Positions 10,097 to 21,171 of a stretch of 64,000 bases of DNA are shown here, piece after piece. A model generated the notes under the pieces. The model saw nothing but the letters and a program-made list of their open reading frames with translations. It searched no databases and was not told the origin of the DNA. Source of the DNA: Ustilaginoidea virens (lineage: Eukaryota > Ascomycota > Sordariomycetes > Hypocreales > Clavicipitaceae); the NCBI RefSeq assembly GCF_000687475.1, contig NC_057318.1, forward strand, positions 4,278,001 through 4,342,000, written 5' to 3'. Positions within the stretch are counted from its first letter, which is position 1; each line of letters opens with the position of its first letter. The position numbers and the translations under genes were made by a program.

Positions 10097-11290
10097 TCAC
10101 CCCCCCCTGACATGGGCATCGTGCAGCTCCACCACGGCGGGAATGATGAGCGTTTCGATTTCCGTGTCCGGGTCTTCCTTTGGCAGCTCGTCCGCCCGCA
10201 ACGGCCTTCCCTCGGCATCCCCCCACCCCGTCTGCCCGCCCCCTCCCTCGGCCATGGAGGGCGGCGGCGGCGGCACCCGGAGCCAGTGATCCCGGCGGCC
10301 GGGGCTCACAAACACCACCTCCCACTTCCTCGTCGACAGCAAGTTGCCGATGACGAGATGGTGCTGGTAGCGGTCCAGGGAGTAGCGCGCCTTGCGCACC
10401 AGGATGGCGGGGTCCGTCTCGAGCTTGTACGAGACAATCATGCCCTGGGGCGCCCAGCCGTCCACCAGGTTCTTGAGAAACTTGGGCACGGGGTCCAGGT
10501 TGATGACGAGCCGCTTCGACCGCGGGACGCGGGGCGACGCGTCAAAGTTGTCAAACTCTTCGTCTTCCGAGGCGCCGTTCCGGGGCTGGGCTAGGGCTTG
10601 GACGCCAGCTCGTGCCCCGTCTCGGTCCCCGTCCCGTGCATCGTCTCGCGCGCCGTCTCGGCCCCAGGCCGCCGCGGCGTCGGTGCTCTGGATCTTGTGC
10701 TCAGCCATCCGCTCGGGCGGGACGAAAAAGTCGGACACGGCAGCCGCCAGGTACAGCAGCCCGCCCCTGCCCAGGGGCAGCATCAGCCTCGACACGGCCC
10801 TCAGCTCGTGCAGGTAGTCCCCGATGGTGACAAAGGGAATCATGAGCAGCATGTTGGCCTCCTTGGCCCGGCGGTACTGGCGCAGCACGTCGCGCACCTT
10901 GGCCGAGTCGCCGCCCTCCCGCCAGCCGACCTGGCCGCCGGGCCCCTCGCTGAGGAAGTCGAGGAAGCAGTCCCGCGAGTGCGAAAAGTGCCGCGAGTAC
11001 GGGAGCAGGCTGAACTGGCGGTGGAGGAAGATGACGGCGTAGCCCGACTCGAGGAAGTACTCGGCCGAGGTGGCGCCGCGGGTGCCGGCGGAGAAGTTGT
11101 CGATGAAGCGCACCGTCTCCTTCTCGAGCGGCACCGTGGTCCCGCCCGAGGTGACGAGGACGACGCGGCGGGCGGCGAGGGCGTGCGTGCGGATGAAGCT
11201 GTCGGCGAGCCGGGCGTGTTCCTCCAGCGCCTTGGGGGGCGGGCTGGAGGCAAAGTAGGCGTGCTCGTCGTCGTCGAGCGAAGGAGCCAT
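10097..11290 (-). CDS. CAB2: Phosphopantothenate-cysteine ligase (PPCS, Cab2 type)
   Basis: Single exon, 397 aa, starting at ATG 11290. The enzyme joins 4'-phosphopantothenate to cysteine, the second step of coenzyme A synthesis. The N-terminal block VVLVTSGGTTVPLEKETVRF then IDNFSAGTRGA is the eukaryotic PPCS nucleotide-binding signature. Further conserved pieces are the GYAVIFLHR strand, LYLAAAVSDFFVPPE, and PQGMIVSYKLETDP followed by the Arg/Lys-rich helix and HHLVIGNLL. The length fits fungal enzymes. An unusual insert of about 30 residues, rich in Arg, Asp, Gly and Ala, lies after the VPPERMAEHKIQ segment (about residues 215-235), probably a low-complexity surface loop. No intron is needed. 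Confidence 0.93.
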   Translation of the reverse strand: MAPSLDDDEHAYFASSPPPKALEEHARLADSFIRTHALAARRVVLVTSGGTTVPLEKETVRFIDNFSAGTRGATSAEYFLESGYAVIFLHRQFSLLPYSRHFSHSRDCFLDFLSEGPGGQVGWREGGDSAKVRDVLRQYRRAKEANMLLMIPFVTIGDYLHELRAVSRLMLPLGRGGLLYLAAAVSDFFVPPERMAEHKIQSTDAAAAWGRDGARDDARDGDRDGARAGVQALAQPRNGASEDEEFDNFDASPRVPRSKRLVINLDPVPKFLKNLVDGWAPQGMIVSYKLETDPAILVRKARYSLDRYQHHLVIGNLLSTRKWEVVFVSPGRRDHWLRVPPPPPSMAEGGGGQTGWGDAEGRPLRADELPKEDPDTEIETLIIPAVVELHDAHVRGG

Positions 11291-12267
11291 GGTCGAGTCG
11301 AGGCAAGGGGGGGGGTCCGCCCTTGTCAGGATGCCTTTTGGCGAGCTATCGTGCTGTAGGCACTACATGGCGGTGGTTGTTGTGAAGGGCAAACTTGGAC
11401 CTCCTCTTTTTGTTCTGCTGTGCTCATATTTACGGAGCAGCTCACATCCCGGATGGTTGGATGGATGGTTGGCGGGGTAGGAGGTACGGAGTACGGAGTA
11501 GGCATGCTGGCCTCCCTCGAGGTACTTGGTACTGTACTGAATGCAGTACACGGCGACTGGCCTGGTCGATGCGTCGCAGCGCCTGCCTGCATGCATGCAG
11601 CCAGCCACTCGGCAGCAATCAATAACAGGCAGGTACGGGGTACGGGTACGGGGTACGGGTACGGGGTACGGGGTACAAAGATCGACTACCGCGGCGTGGC
11701 GGCTTTTCTCGGCTTTTCTCGGCTTTCTGCTCGGCGCCCACGGCCATGGACGATTCAGGTTGCGCGAAAATGGCTGCCGGGTGGTGAACGTACTGGGTAC
11801 CTGGGCCTCGGCACACCACACGCCGCGGACCGAAAGCGTGCTTGCTGCCTGCCATTGATGTGCTCCGCAGTTATCGACAGGAGGTACGAAAGGCTTGATT
11901 GAGCTAAGCTAGGAAATGTGATGGTGGAGCGCCTATATAGATATGGTCATGTGACAGTACGTGCCCTGTACGTACCTGCAGAGTACTTGCTCAGCTAAAG
12001 CCAAGCCGGTTGGTCTCGGATCTTTGGATGCTTGCACGGACTAAATCAGCTTTCGTCCTCACCCATGCGTGGCCCTGGCCCTTGATCGTTCTAGCTGGGA
12101 GACATACTATCTATCCCTCGGACGATTTTTTTTTTTTTGTCATCCTTCATGGCGTCAAGTGGGCTCCACTGTTACGTTTCACATGTACAGAACAGACATG
12201 CGGAGATGCATGGATGCTCGACTACTCTTTCTACAAAACAAAATCCCCCCCGGTCCAGCCCGGTCGT
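11291..12267. other. Intergenic, PPCS / acetyl-CoA transporter
   Basis: About 980 bases. It contains TACGGAGTACGGAGTA at 11485-11500 and a GGTACGG/GGTACGGG array at 11632-11676. No gene seen. Confidence 0.5.
11632..11676 (+). repeat. GGTACGGG-type short tandem repeat
   Basis: About six imperfect copies of a 6-7-bp unit (GTACGGG, GGTACGG). Confidence 0.8.
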
Positions 12268-14134
12268 TCATCGTTTATCATTCAGCGGTCCCAGTCTCCA
12301 GGCTCGCAGAGGCAAGCTCTGCAGATGAAGCACCTTGGGCTTGATGTACCACAGGAACGTTGCGATTCCCACAGCTACACAGAGCATGTTCACCGCGTAG
12401 TAGCCGTCTCGTTCCAAGTCGCATCGTCCACCGCCGGCCTCGCATCGCTCCTTTTCCGCCTGCACGGCGCATGAAAAGACTTCCGTGATGATGGGCCCCT
12501 TGAGATTGGCGCTGCCGCCTTTCCGCGGTGGTTGGCAGGTCGCCACCGTGAATGAATCGACGAGTTTCAACACAAAGTACCGCGGGAAGGTGCCGCCGAG
12601 GTTGGACACGCTGCGTACGTCAGGCGTTAGCAAAGCTTTGTGGTAATACGAAGGACAAAGCATTGTTGTTTGGTAGAGACGGAGGAAGAGGGAGGGAGGG
12701 AAAGAGGGGGGACGGCAGACAGAGAGAGAACCTGAAAAAAAAAAAGACATACGTAGCAAGTAGAGTCATATACGTGCCGCCAATGACTGGGTCGGAAACC
12801 TTGGCGTGAAAGGCCGACACGGCAACAAACATGACGGTGTTGCTAAACGTCGACACGAGATGCTCCGCAATCACCACAACCAGGTACCACGTCGTGACGC
12901 CGCCGCTGCTGGGGAACATGGCCACCGTAAACTGCGCGAAAACGGCCGCGCCCAGGCGCCCGACAAAGCCCCAGCACCAGAGGCGCATCGGCGTGTACTT
13001 TTGCGACCACATGCCCGCGTAGTATCCCAGGGCAATCTCAAACGGGAAATCGATCAGGACCGTGAGCGCCATGTTGTCCTTGCCGAAACCCTTGTCGAGA
13101 AGCTTCAGATTCGTCACCCCGTCGTTGGCCTGGAACCCAATCTTGGCAATGAGGTGCACGATGATGATGGTCTGCACATTCTTCAGCTTGAGAATGTTCC
13201 ACATGATGCGGTAGACATCCCATACGCCATCCTCGTCCTGCGACTTGTCCTCGCCCTTGAAAAAGCCCAGGCCGACCGTGACGACGATGTAGGTCCAGCC
13301 CCAGAATCGGAGGTAGCCGCCGAGGGACACGAGCCCTTCCTCCGAGGGCACTGATCGGAACCACTTGTTGGCAAAGTCGCCGGCGTTGAGGGCCAAGAAG
13401 ACGGTGTACGACATGAAATGGCCCGCCGTGAGACCGACGGTTTGGGCCGTCGACGCGTACGACACGTTGGAGGGCGAGAGGAGGGTCAAGGCCCATCCGT
13501 CGACGGCAATGTCCTGCGTCGCACACATGAGGACCAGGAAGAACCACCACATCATGAAAGCCCAGACTGTGGGGCCCCCTGCTCTTCCGGTAGTCTCCAT
13601 CATCTTTTCCACATTCGATCCGAGCCAGAGCATGCTGAAGCCCGAGAGAAACTGGATGGGAACGATCCACGTCTTTCGACGTCCAATCTTGCGACTCCAG
13701 ACTGCGTCAACAAAGGGACTCCAGAAGAGTTTCAGGGAGTAAGGGTACGAGGCCAAGCTGAAGATTCCGATCTCGCCATAGGACATGTGGTTCTTCAGAA
13801 GAAAGGGGACAGACCCCATCGCGAGTCCCATGGGGATGCCCTGCAGAAAGTAGAGCAATACCAGTAGCAGAAAGTTTCGCTGATCTTGTCTGGGCAGTTC
13901 GAAAAAGCCATGGTCGGTCGCGGATGGCGTCTTGGGCACCGCGTCGTCGAGGGAGAAGCTCTCTCGTGACACGTAGTTGGCTGTTATACCTTCCGAGGTG
14001 TCCAGGTTGTTGGTATTTTTCCGCCGCATTTCCACGCCGTTGTTCATGGTGCCGTTGGGCTTCTTCTGCTTCAAGGAAAGCGGTGCCGGCCGTTGCGATG
14101 GTGGCGACTTTGATCGTCTGACTCTGGCACCCAT
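12268..14134 (-). CDS. Acetyl-CoA transporter (SLC33A1/Acatn family)
   Basis: Complement of exons 14134-12753 and 12610-12268, 574 aa; intron 12611-12752, GTATGT to CAG, phase 2. The join restores GTYMTLLAT|VSNLGGTFPR, a conserved block of this family. SLC33 proteins bring acetyl-CoA across the ER/Golgi membrane for lumenal acetylation. After an N-terminal tail of about 85 residues the sequence enters DQRNFLLLVLLYFLQGIPMG, then SYPYSLKLFWSPFVDAVW, MCATQDIAVDGWALTLLSPS and ANKWFR, all hallmarks. About twelve helices are predicted. The C-terminus holds the cysteine-rich loop (TCQP, CAVQ, CDLE) of fungal members. The start is the only ATG near the N-terminus. Divergent from CENP-O. Confidence 0.92.
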
Positions 14135-14992
14135 AGGCAAATTCCTTTCTCTCTCTCTCTCGTTTAAAAAGATTTTTTTTCTTGTTGGTTCGAGTTTTAG
14201 CAGTTGCGCCGGGGCTGCCTGTGCCTCATAAATTGCTTCTGGAGCAGTAAAAAAAAAATAGCAAAATCCGGTTACAAATTTGAAAATATGTCGAGATATA
14301 TATAATTCGTCCTGTATGGCAATTCAAAGTATAGCAATCGGTCCCGTTGGGGACAGTTTCAATTCGAATCGAGATGCGCAAAAATCGACAGCCAGCACAG
14401 CACAGTGGATCGACGGCGCCTTGGGTAGGCTTGCGTTGTTGAAAGAGCGTGTAAGTTCGTTTCTGTTCCAGACGACGTCGGGATGCGCTGCCTTGGGCGC
14501 GAAAGCAACCGTGGCCACAAAGATGTACAGATTGCGGAGGCAATGGAGTAAGTAGCAGGTACTCGGTATGGACGGAGGATTCGGACTAGAGAAGGTTGAG
14601 GAGCTTTTTTTTTTTTTTGCTCCAAAAGGACTCAGTCCAAAGACATGAGGAAAGAAAGACGACCGCCAGGAGTGCGCGGTCAACGGCTGCGTCGCGACTC
14701 GCGAGGGAAGGTGAAGACTGAAGAGCGCGGAAGGAAAGGGATTCAGGAATTATCTGACTTTGTTGACGCAAGGCTGTGGGTTGTGTTTGTGCCAGCCACA
14801 GGATCAGCCACAGGACCAGGCAAAGGACCAGCCACAGGACCAGCCACAACGTCTGTATCGTGGCTTGGCCTGGTGGACGGTGGACGCTGGCTGTGGCTCA
14901 TTCCACGTCACCAAATCCCCCGTCTCATCCCATCATCCTCAGTCAACATCTGTATGCAACCTAACCTGTACGAGCCCCGGTCCCTACCTGTC
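14135..14992. promoter_or_regulatory. Divergent promoter region, acetyl-CoA transporter / CENP-O
   Basis: About 860 bases between divergent starts. It contains a short minisatellite of CAGCCACAGGAC-type units at 14792-14849 close to the CENP-O start. No further gene seen. Confidence 0.5.
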
Positions 14993-15978
14993 ATGGCGGA
15001 TCAAAATGCTGCATCGGACGCGTCCCAGCTGGACAAGGAGATTGCCGTGTTGAGGAAACAAGGTGAGTCCAACCCGTCCAGCGCGTCGTCGGCCTCGTCG
15101 GCCTCGGCGGCCTCGGCGGCAGCATTCTGGGTCTCACCATCTTGGCAGCCGTGCTTCTTCGCAAAACGCTGCAGATACAGTGCTCCACCATCCTCTCCTC
15201 GGCCTCAATCACGCGCGCCATCCGATCCTCCTCGTCGCCCGCCGCCGCCCGCCGCAGCACCCCCGCGGCCAAGCTCAAGACGCGCTCGGCCCGGCAGCAA
15301 GCCTACATGCAGCAGTGCATCTACCGCATCGCAGCACCCGTCACCTCCTTCAAGGTCCGCGACCCGGACCCCAACGCCGTCGACGGCGGCCACGTCCTCG
15401 GCCTCCGCTTCGAGATCATGTCGCGCGGGCAGTTCCTGCGCCCCTACTACGTCATGCTGAACCGTCCCTTTGCCGCCTCCGCCCATCTCCGCGTCCACCG
15501 GCACACGGTCCCTCCTGCGGTGCCCCTGGCCGGCCTGGCTGCCCGGTTTCTGCCCGCCCCCGCGAGAGGCGGCGGCGGCGGCGAGGATGACGGCCCCGCG
15601 CACCAGGACCTCGAGCGCTTCGTGAGGATGCTGCGGCGCGAAATCGTGCGCTACCACAACCGGCTGGGCGTGTCTGCCGACTTGAGGAGACGGCTGGGCT
15701 TGCAGGAGGCGGGCGCGCGGACCCCGTCACCGACCGCTCTCGTGGAGCTCGGCATCGCGGATATCGAGGCGAAGCAGATCAACCTCACGTGGGCCGATGA
15801 GAGGACGGCGAGACTCGTCATGGATGACGACGGGAAAGTCGTCGGCTTCGTGGTGTTTGGGCCCGACGGGCGTGATTGGGAGGCATCGAGTGCCATCTTT
15901 TCCCCATCAGACAGCGTCGAAGATGTGACTCGAAAATTGGAAGCTTATATGAATGTCAACTTGCAGCGAAACGAATAG
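14993..15978 (+). CDS. MCM21: CENP-O / Mcm21 kinetochore protein
   Basis: Exons 14993-15062 and 15149-15978, 299 aa; intron 15063-15148, GTGAGT to CAG, phase 1. CENP-O is part of the COMA/CCAN inner kinetochore assembly. The start gives a short coiled coil (LDKEIAVLRKQ), as in fungal CENP-O. The RWD-like core has YRIAAPVTSFKV and GHVLGLRFEIMSRGQFLRPY, then YYVMLNRP, the best-conserved family segment. A later stretch LERFVRMLRREIVRYHNRLG continues the C-terminal RWD domain. The acceptor is less certain than the rest because the region 15080-15140 has several possible AG sites; the one chosen keeps the frame and starts at AVLLRKTLQIQ. Confidence 0.85.
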
Positions 15979-16666
15979 GATGATACCCCCATGCATGGCC
16001 ATGTAATTTTGTTTTCTTTTCATAATCTCCAACTCCGCATGTCACCTTGACTATGGGGTTTTACCCTACCAGCTTGGTTATCTGGCAACAGGCACGTACA
16101 TATATACCACATATATGCATTTGTCAGTTTACGGCATCACGTAGGCACCATCTATCACCTTGAGCAGGGTCAGCGACTCGACGTCCTCTACAAGTGACAA
16201 TCTGCAAGTGAAAAACGCCTGATCATCATCTGGCATCATTAACCTGCTTACAGAGTGATTTGTAAAGCATCGTTCATACACCACTTCTGTGCTATTACTA
16301 TCAAAATGAAGCCCGAACCTATGATCGATCACGAACGCACAACCAAGACAATACATTCAGAAACTGCAAAAAGACAACATGGGCAAAGAGACCTTTTTCA
16401 GCAGGTAGCAAAATTTAATCGGCAAAATATTTGACACAGCTAGCCGACTCGAGCTATCAACACCCACTTCCCATCACTCGACGCAGCCCACCCCCCCCCC
16501 CATGTCAAGTACGACCCTTCAAAGTAACAAAATGTTGGCACAAAGACACATCTGAAATTATCAATTACAATACACACATAAGAAGTCTAATCCCGCCACG
16601 CCAACCGCATAAAGTCGTCAGAATTATGTACCTGGGTGTAGCTTGGGTGTCTGATAGTCGCACTGC
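15979..16666. other. Intergenic with one 75-codon frame of unknown status
   Basis: About 690 bases between convergent genes. An ATG-started frame on the minus strand at 16356-16129 encodes 75 residues (beginning MYCLGCAFVIDHRFG). Codon use is unlike its neighbours and no family is recognised; it may be chance or a decayed exon. Confidence 0.35.
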
Positions 16667-17575
16667 TCATAGGAAGACAGCAGCGAGACCGATGGCAACA
16701 ACGGCGCCGACCTTTTGGCTGTTCTGGACAGCGGCGGCCATGGAAGGGGGGGGCTGTGTCCAGTTGCCCTGAGGAGGATGCGAGACAGTGCCAACAGGAG
16801 GAACCACCACGGGGGTGGCCCCTTTCGGGCAGGGAGTTGTCTCGGGAATGGCCTCCGCGGGAGTGGTGCACCCGGGGCATGAAGCGGTAGCTGGAGGGGC
16901 TTTGGAGCCTGGCTGAGACTCGGAGAGAGCAGGCTGAGAAGCTGAGGGGTGAGACTCGGATTGAGGAGGTTGTGTAGCTACAGGTCTGGTCTCAGAGTGA
17001 GGAGGTTGAGTGGCTGCAGGCTCGGTCCCGGCTCCGGTAGCAGGCGTTGACGAGGTATCGGATTTGGCACCAGTGGAGGCAGGGCCAGTAGAGGTAGCAA
17101 CGGTAGCCAGAGTAGTGGCCGGGACGGCAACCGGGCAAACGGTGGTGGTGGCCGGGACGACTACAGTGACGACGCCATGGCTGCGAGCAGGGCAGTTGGT
17201 CACAGTCGGAGCACAGCTAATGACGGTAGAGTACTGGGTCTCGGTGACGGTGCTAGTAGCCCAGACGTGTGGGGTTTCGGGCTTGCAGCCGCAAGGTTGA
17301 ACCCAATGCCATTCAGTGTTGCCGTTGTCGTCGCAATCGTCCATGGGGACATGGTGAGGAGGGTGCCAGACATTGGTGCGGCCCGGAGGAGGGGCGTTCT
17401 TGGGGCAGCCGTCAATCTGGAGGGAGAGTGCAGGAGGGATGCTGACATCGATGCCGACGCATATATCAATGCTGACGAGGTTGCCGACTTTGACGCCGAG
17501 ATCAAGGGGCGAGCGAGCCTCGTGGGCCGAAACAGCGGCGGCGGCAGCCGCAACAGCCAAGACAGCAGACTTCAT
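16667..17575 (-). CDS. GPI-anchored Ser/Thr/Pro-rich cell-wall protein
   Basis: Single exon, 302 aa, with no recognised family name. The N-terminus [20 protein letters not shown] is a clear signal peptide, and the C-terminus has a small-residue omega region followed by a hydrophobic tail ([14 protein letters not shown]), the standard GPI signal. Between them is a cysteine-containing domain of about 130 residues ([35 protein letters not shown]) and then a low-complexity Thr/Ser/Pro region. That region holds three to four copies of an approximately 12-residue repeat of the form [12 protein letters not shown]. Secretion and wall or membrane attachment are inferred from the signals. The start is the only ATG before the signal peptide. 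The architecture resembles fungal surface proteins in which repeat number varies between strains. Confidence 0.82.
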   Translation of the reverse strand: MKSAVLAVAAAAAAVSAHEARSPLDLGVKVGNLVSIDICVGIDVSIPPALSLQIDGCPKNAPPPGRTNVWHPPHHVPMDDCDDNGNTEWHWVQPCGCKPETPHVWATSTVTETQYSTVISCAPTVTNCPARSHGVVTVVVPATTTVCPVAVPATTLATVATSTGPASTGAKSDTSSTPATGAGTEPAATQPPHSETRPVATQPPQSESHPSASQPALSESQPGSKAPPATASCPGCTTPAEAIPETTPCPKGATPVVVPPVGTVSHPPQGNWTQPPPSMAAAVQNSQKVGAVVAIGLAAVFL

Positions 17576-19342
17576 TTTGCTGATGATATACACAAGTGGT
17601 GAAGAGACCGAAAAGAGCGGGCCGGCAATTTGCAGAAATTGCCTGGTGAAAAAAAAAATGAGTGTATGGGGTGAGAACGGGAGCAAGGTCTATTGCGCAG
17701 ATGAGAGTGAGATCCAAGAAGCAATTCGTGGTCAATCAGGGACCGTCGAGGGTCTTAAGTACACGAGGTAAACCAATGACCACCAAGTCCTCAGTAACAA
17801 CGACATGTCGTCCGTTTGGTGATCTTTCCCCTCTATGCCGTAGACTCGCACCCATCGGTTCATGGTCAAAGGGAGGACAGAGCGTTGCCCCAGACCGTTT
17901 GGTTGAAGATTCCCTGTCCAGCTAGTAAGATTGCGATTGTAGATCATGGAGCTTTAGCGTATTTGATCCAGGAACAGGGTTAAGCACCGTGTTCAGGGGG
18001 AATGTGGAGCGGCCCTTTATGTGCCATTGAGTAGTCACTGTCTCCGTCTCGCTCACCCGCAACTTCTGGCGCACGGCTCGCTGGATCAGACATAATGGTT
18101 CGTTGAGGACAACTGCCGACTTGGAACGGACAAGGAACCCCAGATGTTTGTGGTGATCGGCATACTTGTTGACAGGGAAGTATGGGTCATTTGCCCGTCT
18201 TGCAAGGCCCTGGGTGCCGTTTTTAGACCTTTGACGCTCATGGCAGTTCGAGCTCGTAGCCAATCTGATGGCCTGGGCCCGAAAAAGAGAAGACCTTGTT
18301 GTGAAGACTTAGCTAAGAGGTAGGTACGAGGTCGATCGAGGGTCTACATGGTACCTGCAGAGTCCTGCATCCACATGCTTGCGAGTATGTTTCGTGCTAG
18401 GTACTCCCTCGGCATGCGTACTTTGTCGACGTCGGCTTTGTAAACCAGTCGCTGGCTTCAAGGGAGAACGAATCCCACTGATAATCCGGTCTTCTATTTT
18501 CGGCAGATGCGCATGTGATGCAAGAAAAAGAGGAGTCCGCCCGATATATCACATTGCAAGCCAGGCCGGCAGGGTTGTAATCGGCAACTCGGACTATTCC
18601 AGCTTCATCCTTGTCCTTTATTGTCTTTTCTCTCCTTCTTCTTCAATATTTTCAAGATTTCCTCATAGGAGCATCCCGGCCGAGGTGAGGAAAGAACAGA
18701 GTATAGAACATATTTGTCTGTACAAGGCATCATATTCGCACGCTAGTCAACGACTTCCTTCGACGGGGGAGTATTTGATTTTGCCGTATAATCCAGTAGA
18801 TCGCCCACCGTGCAGTGCATTCCATGCATGCGTTTGGTTATTTCGTGTCCAGGGATGCTGGTAATTGGCCGGATTACCAAGTGAGCTGCCTTTGCTTGCG
18901 GGCTTGACACCCGCCCCTTGGGCCTTCAGTAGAACGACAAGGCTGGTCAGAAGCCCAGCTGTTACAATTCGACATAACTGGGCAGCAAAAGATGCTAATT
19001 CTGTTGCTCTCAAGGAATGGCTTGCGGAGAACACGCTCAAGGGTTCCGGCAAGCGTCTGCCGTGACATTATCCTCCCTGGCTAAGCGCAATGCTGGAAGG
19101 TATTCGGAGCCAGCCAATTGCCGAAATTCCCTTTCAGGATCATAAACCTTGACCTTTGATTTCGATGGTGACGGTGGCTGGCAGGGCTTTCGTTGGTGAA
19201 GCAAGCTCTGACCTCCCAGAGTTGCGTTTGCCTTGTCGTTCAGATCCCGTGTGGCCACTCCATGCTTGAGCGAGTTGGTTTCTGGATCCGCTGAGCAGCG
19301 TTTTTGGCCCCTTTTACTGAGAAGGCAGTTCTGAAGCAGAAC
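17576..19342. other. Intergenic, mostly featureless, lower GC
   Basis: About 1.8 kb between the GPI protein and YAE1, both on the minus strand. It contains one long open frame without an ATG (17922-18263, listed separately). TACGTACC/GGTACC-like words occur at 18315-18355. No other supported gene. Confidence 0.45.
17922..18263 (-). pseudogene. Unrecognised open frame without start codon, possible gene fragment
   Basis: An open frame of about 113 codons with no ATG. It includes DPYFPVNKYADHHKHLGFLV and SAVVLNEPLCLIQRAVRQ, which have the composition of real protein. I do not recognise the family. No splice partner is evident upstream, so it is either a relic, an exon of an unrecognised gene, or chance. 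Confidence 0.25.
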
Positions 19343-20029
19343 TCACCAATCGAGGGGCTGCTCTGTTCTTGCCGGTGCGGTAAGAAGGAGTGGCTCGATG
19401 GGAGCCATGTCAAGATGGGGTCCGCTGTCATGATCCAGCTTGGATGGGTTAATGTGCCACAACTCGGCCTGTTGGGCGACAGTCCTGCTCCATTTCTGGA
19501 TTAAAGGATGCGCATTGGCAACGTCAGAAAAGACGGGTTGGACGCCATCACTAGGGACCACCTCAAACGTCCAATTGCCGTCTGGCGCCCAGTACTCCGC
19601 GTCAAAGATTTTGCTGATTGTCAGTTCGTTCTGCGCCTCCTTCAGTAGCCTCGTGGACGCATCAGCATCTTCATGGCGCCGACTTGGCAACGCATCCACG
19701 ATCCCCTCCATCATTCCGAGCAGCTGCCCGGCTCGCAAACCAATGGCTGAGCCCAAGCTGAAGCCCTCGTCAAAGCCCGCCTGAACAGTCAATCCTTTGG
19801 CAGCAGTGACTCCTTCTCTATAGCCAGCAGTCGCATGCTCAGTCTCCAGTCGATGCATATCGGATGGGTGAAGGTCAGTCACCTCATGCTCGAGGAGTGA
19901 TGCCGAGGCGGATCCAAAGACATCGTCGAGCTGCTCAAGCCTGGTGTCAAGTTCCATCATTCGTCCTCTGCCGCCCTGCGACAGGTAGGCATTGTCAAAG
20001 CACTTCTCTGTCGGCTGCAGGTGCATCAT
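19343..20029 (-). CDS. YAE1: Yae1-domain protein (Fe-S cluster adaptor)
   Basis: Single exon, 228 aa if started at ATG 20029 (a second ATG follows directly; a later start at MMELDTRLEQ is also possible). Yae1 with Lto1 acts as the adaptor that brings the ABC protein Rli1 to the cytosolic iron-sulfur assembly machinery. The diagnostic deca-GX3 motif is visible at about residues 68-105: GYREGVTAAKGLTVQAG, then FDEGFSLGSAIGLRAGQLLG, with Gly at every fourth position. The segment LEQLDDVFGSA near the N-terminus and AHPLIQKW near the C-terminus are also typical of fungal homologues. The protein is longer than yeast Yae1 (141 aa), as is usual in filamentous fungi. The 5' end is the least certain part. 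Confidence 0.85.
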   Translation of the reverse strand: MMHLQPTEKCFDNAYLSQGGRGRMMELDTRLEQLDDVFGSASASLLEHEVTDLHPSDMHRLETEHATAGYREGVTAAKGLTVQAGFDEGFSLGSAIGLRAGQLLGMMEGIVDALPSRRHEDADASTRLLKEAQNELTISKIFDAEYWAPDGNWTFEVVPSDGVQPVFSDVANAHPLIQKWSRTVAQQAELWHINPSKLDHDSGPHLDMAPIEPLLLTAPARTEQPLDW

Positions 20030-21171
20030 AAACTCGTCGGACACTCGGTGAGTCAATTTGGCCTTTTTTTTTTTCTCCTTAGCGCCCAGTGGCTTGAGAT
20101 GTTTTCACTTTGACTTTGCTCAGCAGAATCGTGAGCGGTGAGCTACATAGGGAGGTTTTAGCCTTGGGTGAGGGGACCTGCAAGCCGCGGGAGGGGAGAA
20201 ATACATACATGTAGCAAACACAGTGGCAAAGCCGGCTGCGTTGCAACGCCATGGTGGCAACTTGCAGGGCGTATACCGTGCGAACACTGTACAGAGGTCG
20301 CTGCCCCCCTCATTGCGCACGCACCTTGCACGGGACGTAAGGAGAGGCAGGTAGGTACCTAGGTACCTTAGTAGGTAAGGTTAGGTACCTAGCTACACCC
20401 GACGCTTGACACGCATGTTCACCAGACGGCTTTTTTCCGCCGTCGGTCGTCTTCGAATCTGAAATTAAAACAAAGCAGAGTTGGGGGATGTAATCTGTAT
20501 ATCCTAGCTAGTGAAGTTGGTCATTTTGCAAGCAGATCTAGCAGGAGTCAGCCATGTCACGTAGCGTTGAGCAACCTCGCACATCTGTAAGTAAGCACTG
20601 TGAAAGATGCAACGCTAGAAGGCGACTTTTATTTTACAGCGGTAAAAGGTTTCTTTACTCAACGGGGTGTCAATAGACGATAGCATTATATCGAGGAGAA
20701 TTGAGCTTATAAACTTCTGCAGTGCGATATTGTTTTGATAGGAAGGTGGCGCTCTGGTACCGGGTATGAGCGCCAGAGCAGCATTTCAATACTAGTGATA
20801 TTACAATTCCAAGTAGTAATGGCGGCGCGTTATAGGAAGCGGTACTTGGTAATGAATCCGAAAACTATATCCTATCCTTTTTCACCAACTTTATCTCTTC
20901 TATAACTTGATTAGTATTGTATTAATAAGCTCGCTGCAGGTGCGGAGTAATCTGTACATGGAGAGGAGAGAGGCCTGGTGGGACGTTGCACGCAACATTC
21001 TCCCCCCCTCCTCTTTCTTCTCGCAAGTCCAAACTCGACTTTCCCCTCCGAAGCTCGAAAGTCTGTCCTCATTGCACCATATCCAGGTAGCTGAGCTATT
21101 TTTGAACCGATACTGTCTCTGTTTCCTGCTTGTCATTATTGCTGCAACAGACATCAAGTTTATCACCCACC
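20030..21171. promoter_or_regulatory. Divergent intergenic region, YAE1 / SDR
   Basis: About 1.1 kb. A cluster of GGTACC and CCTAGG words lies at 20350-20393, followed by an AT-rich stretch (20440-20930). This region should contain the promoters of both flanking genes. No gene seen. Confidence 0.5.
20350..20393. repeat. AGGTACCTAGG-type motif cluster
   Basis: Repeated AGGTACCT and TAGGT words, palindromic on the KpnI (GGTACC) and AvrII (CCTAGG) cores. Similar clusters occur elsewhere in the spacers. Confidence 0.75.
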
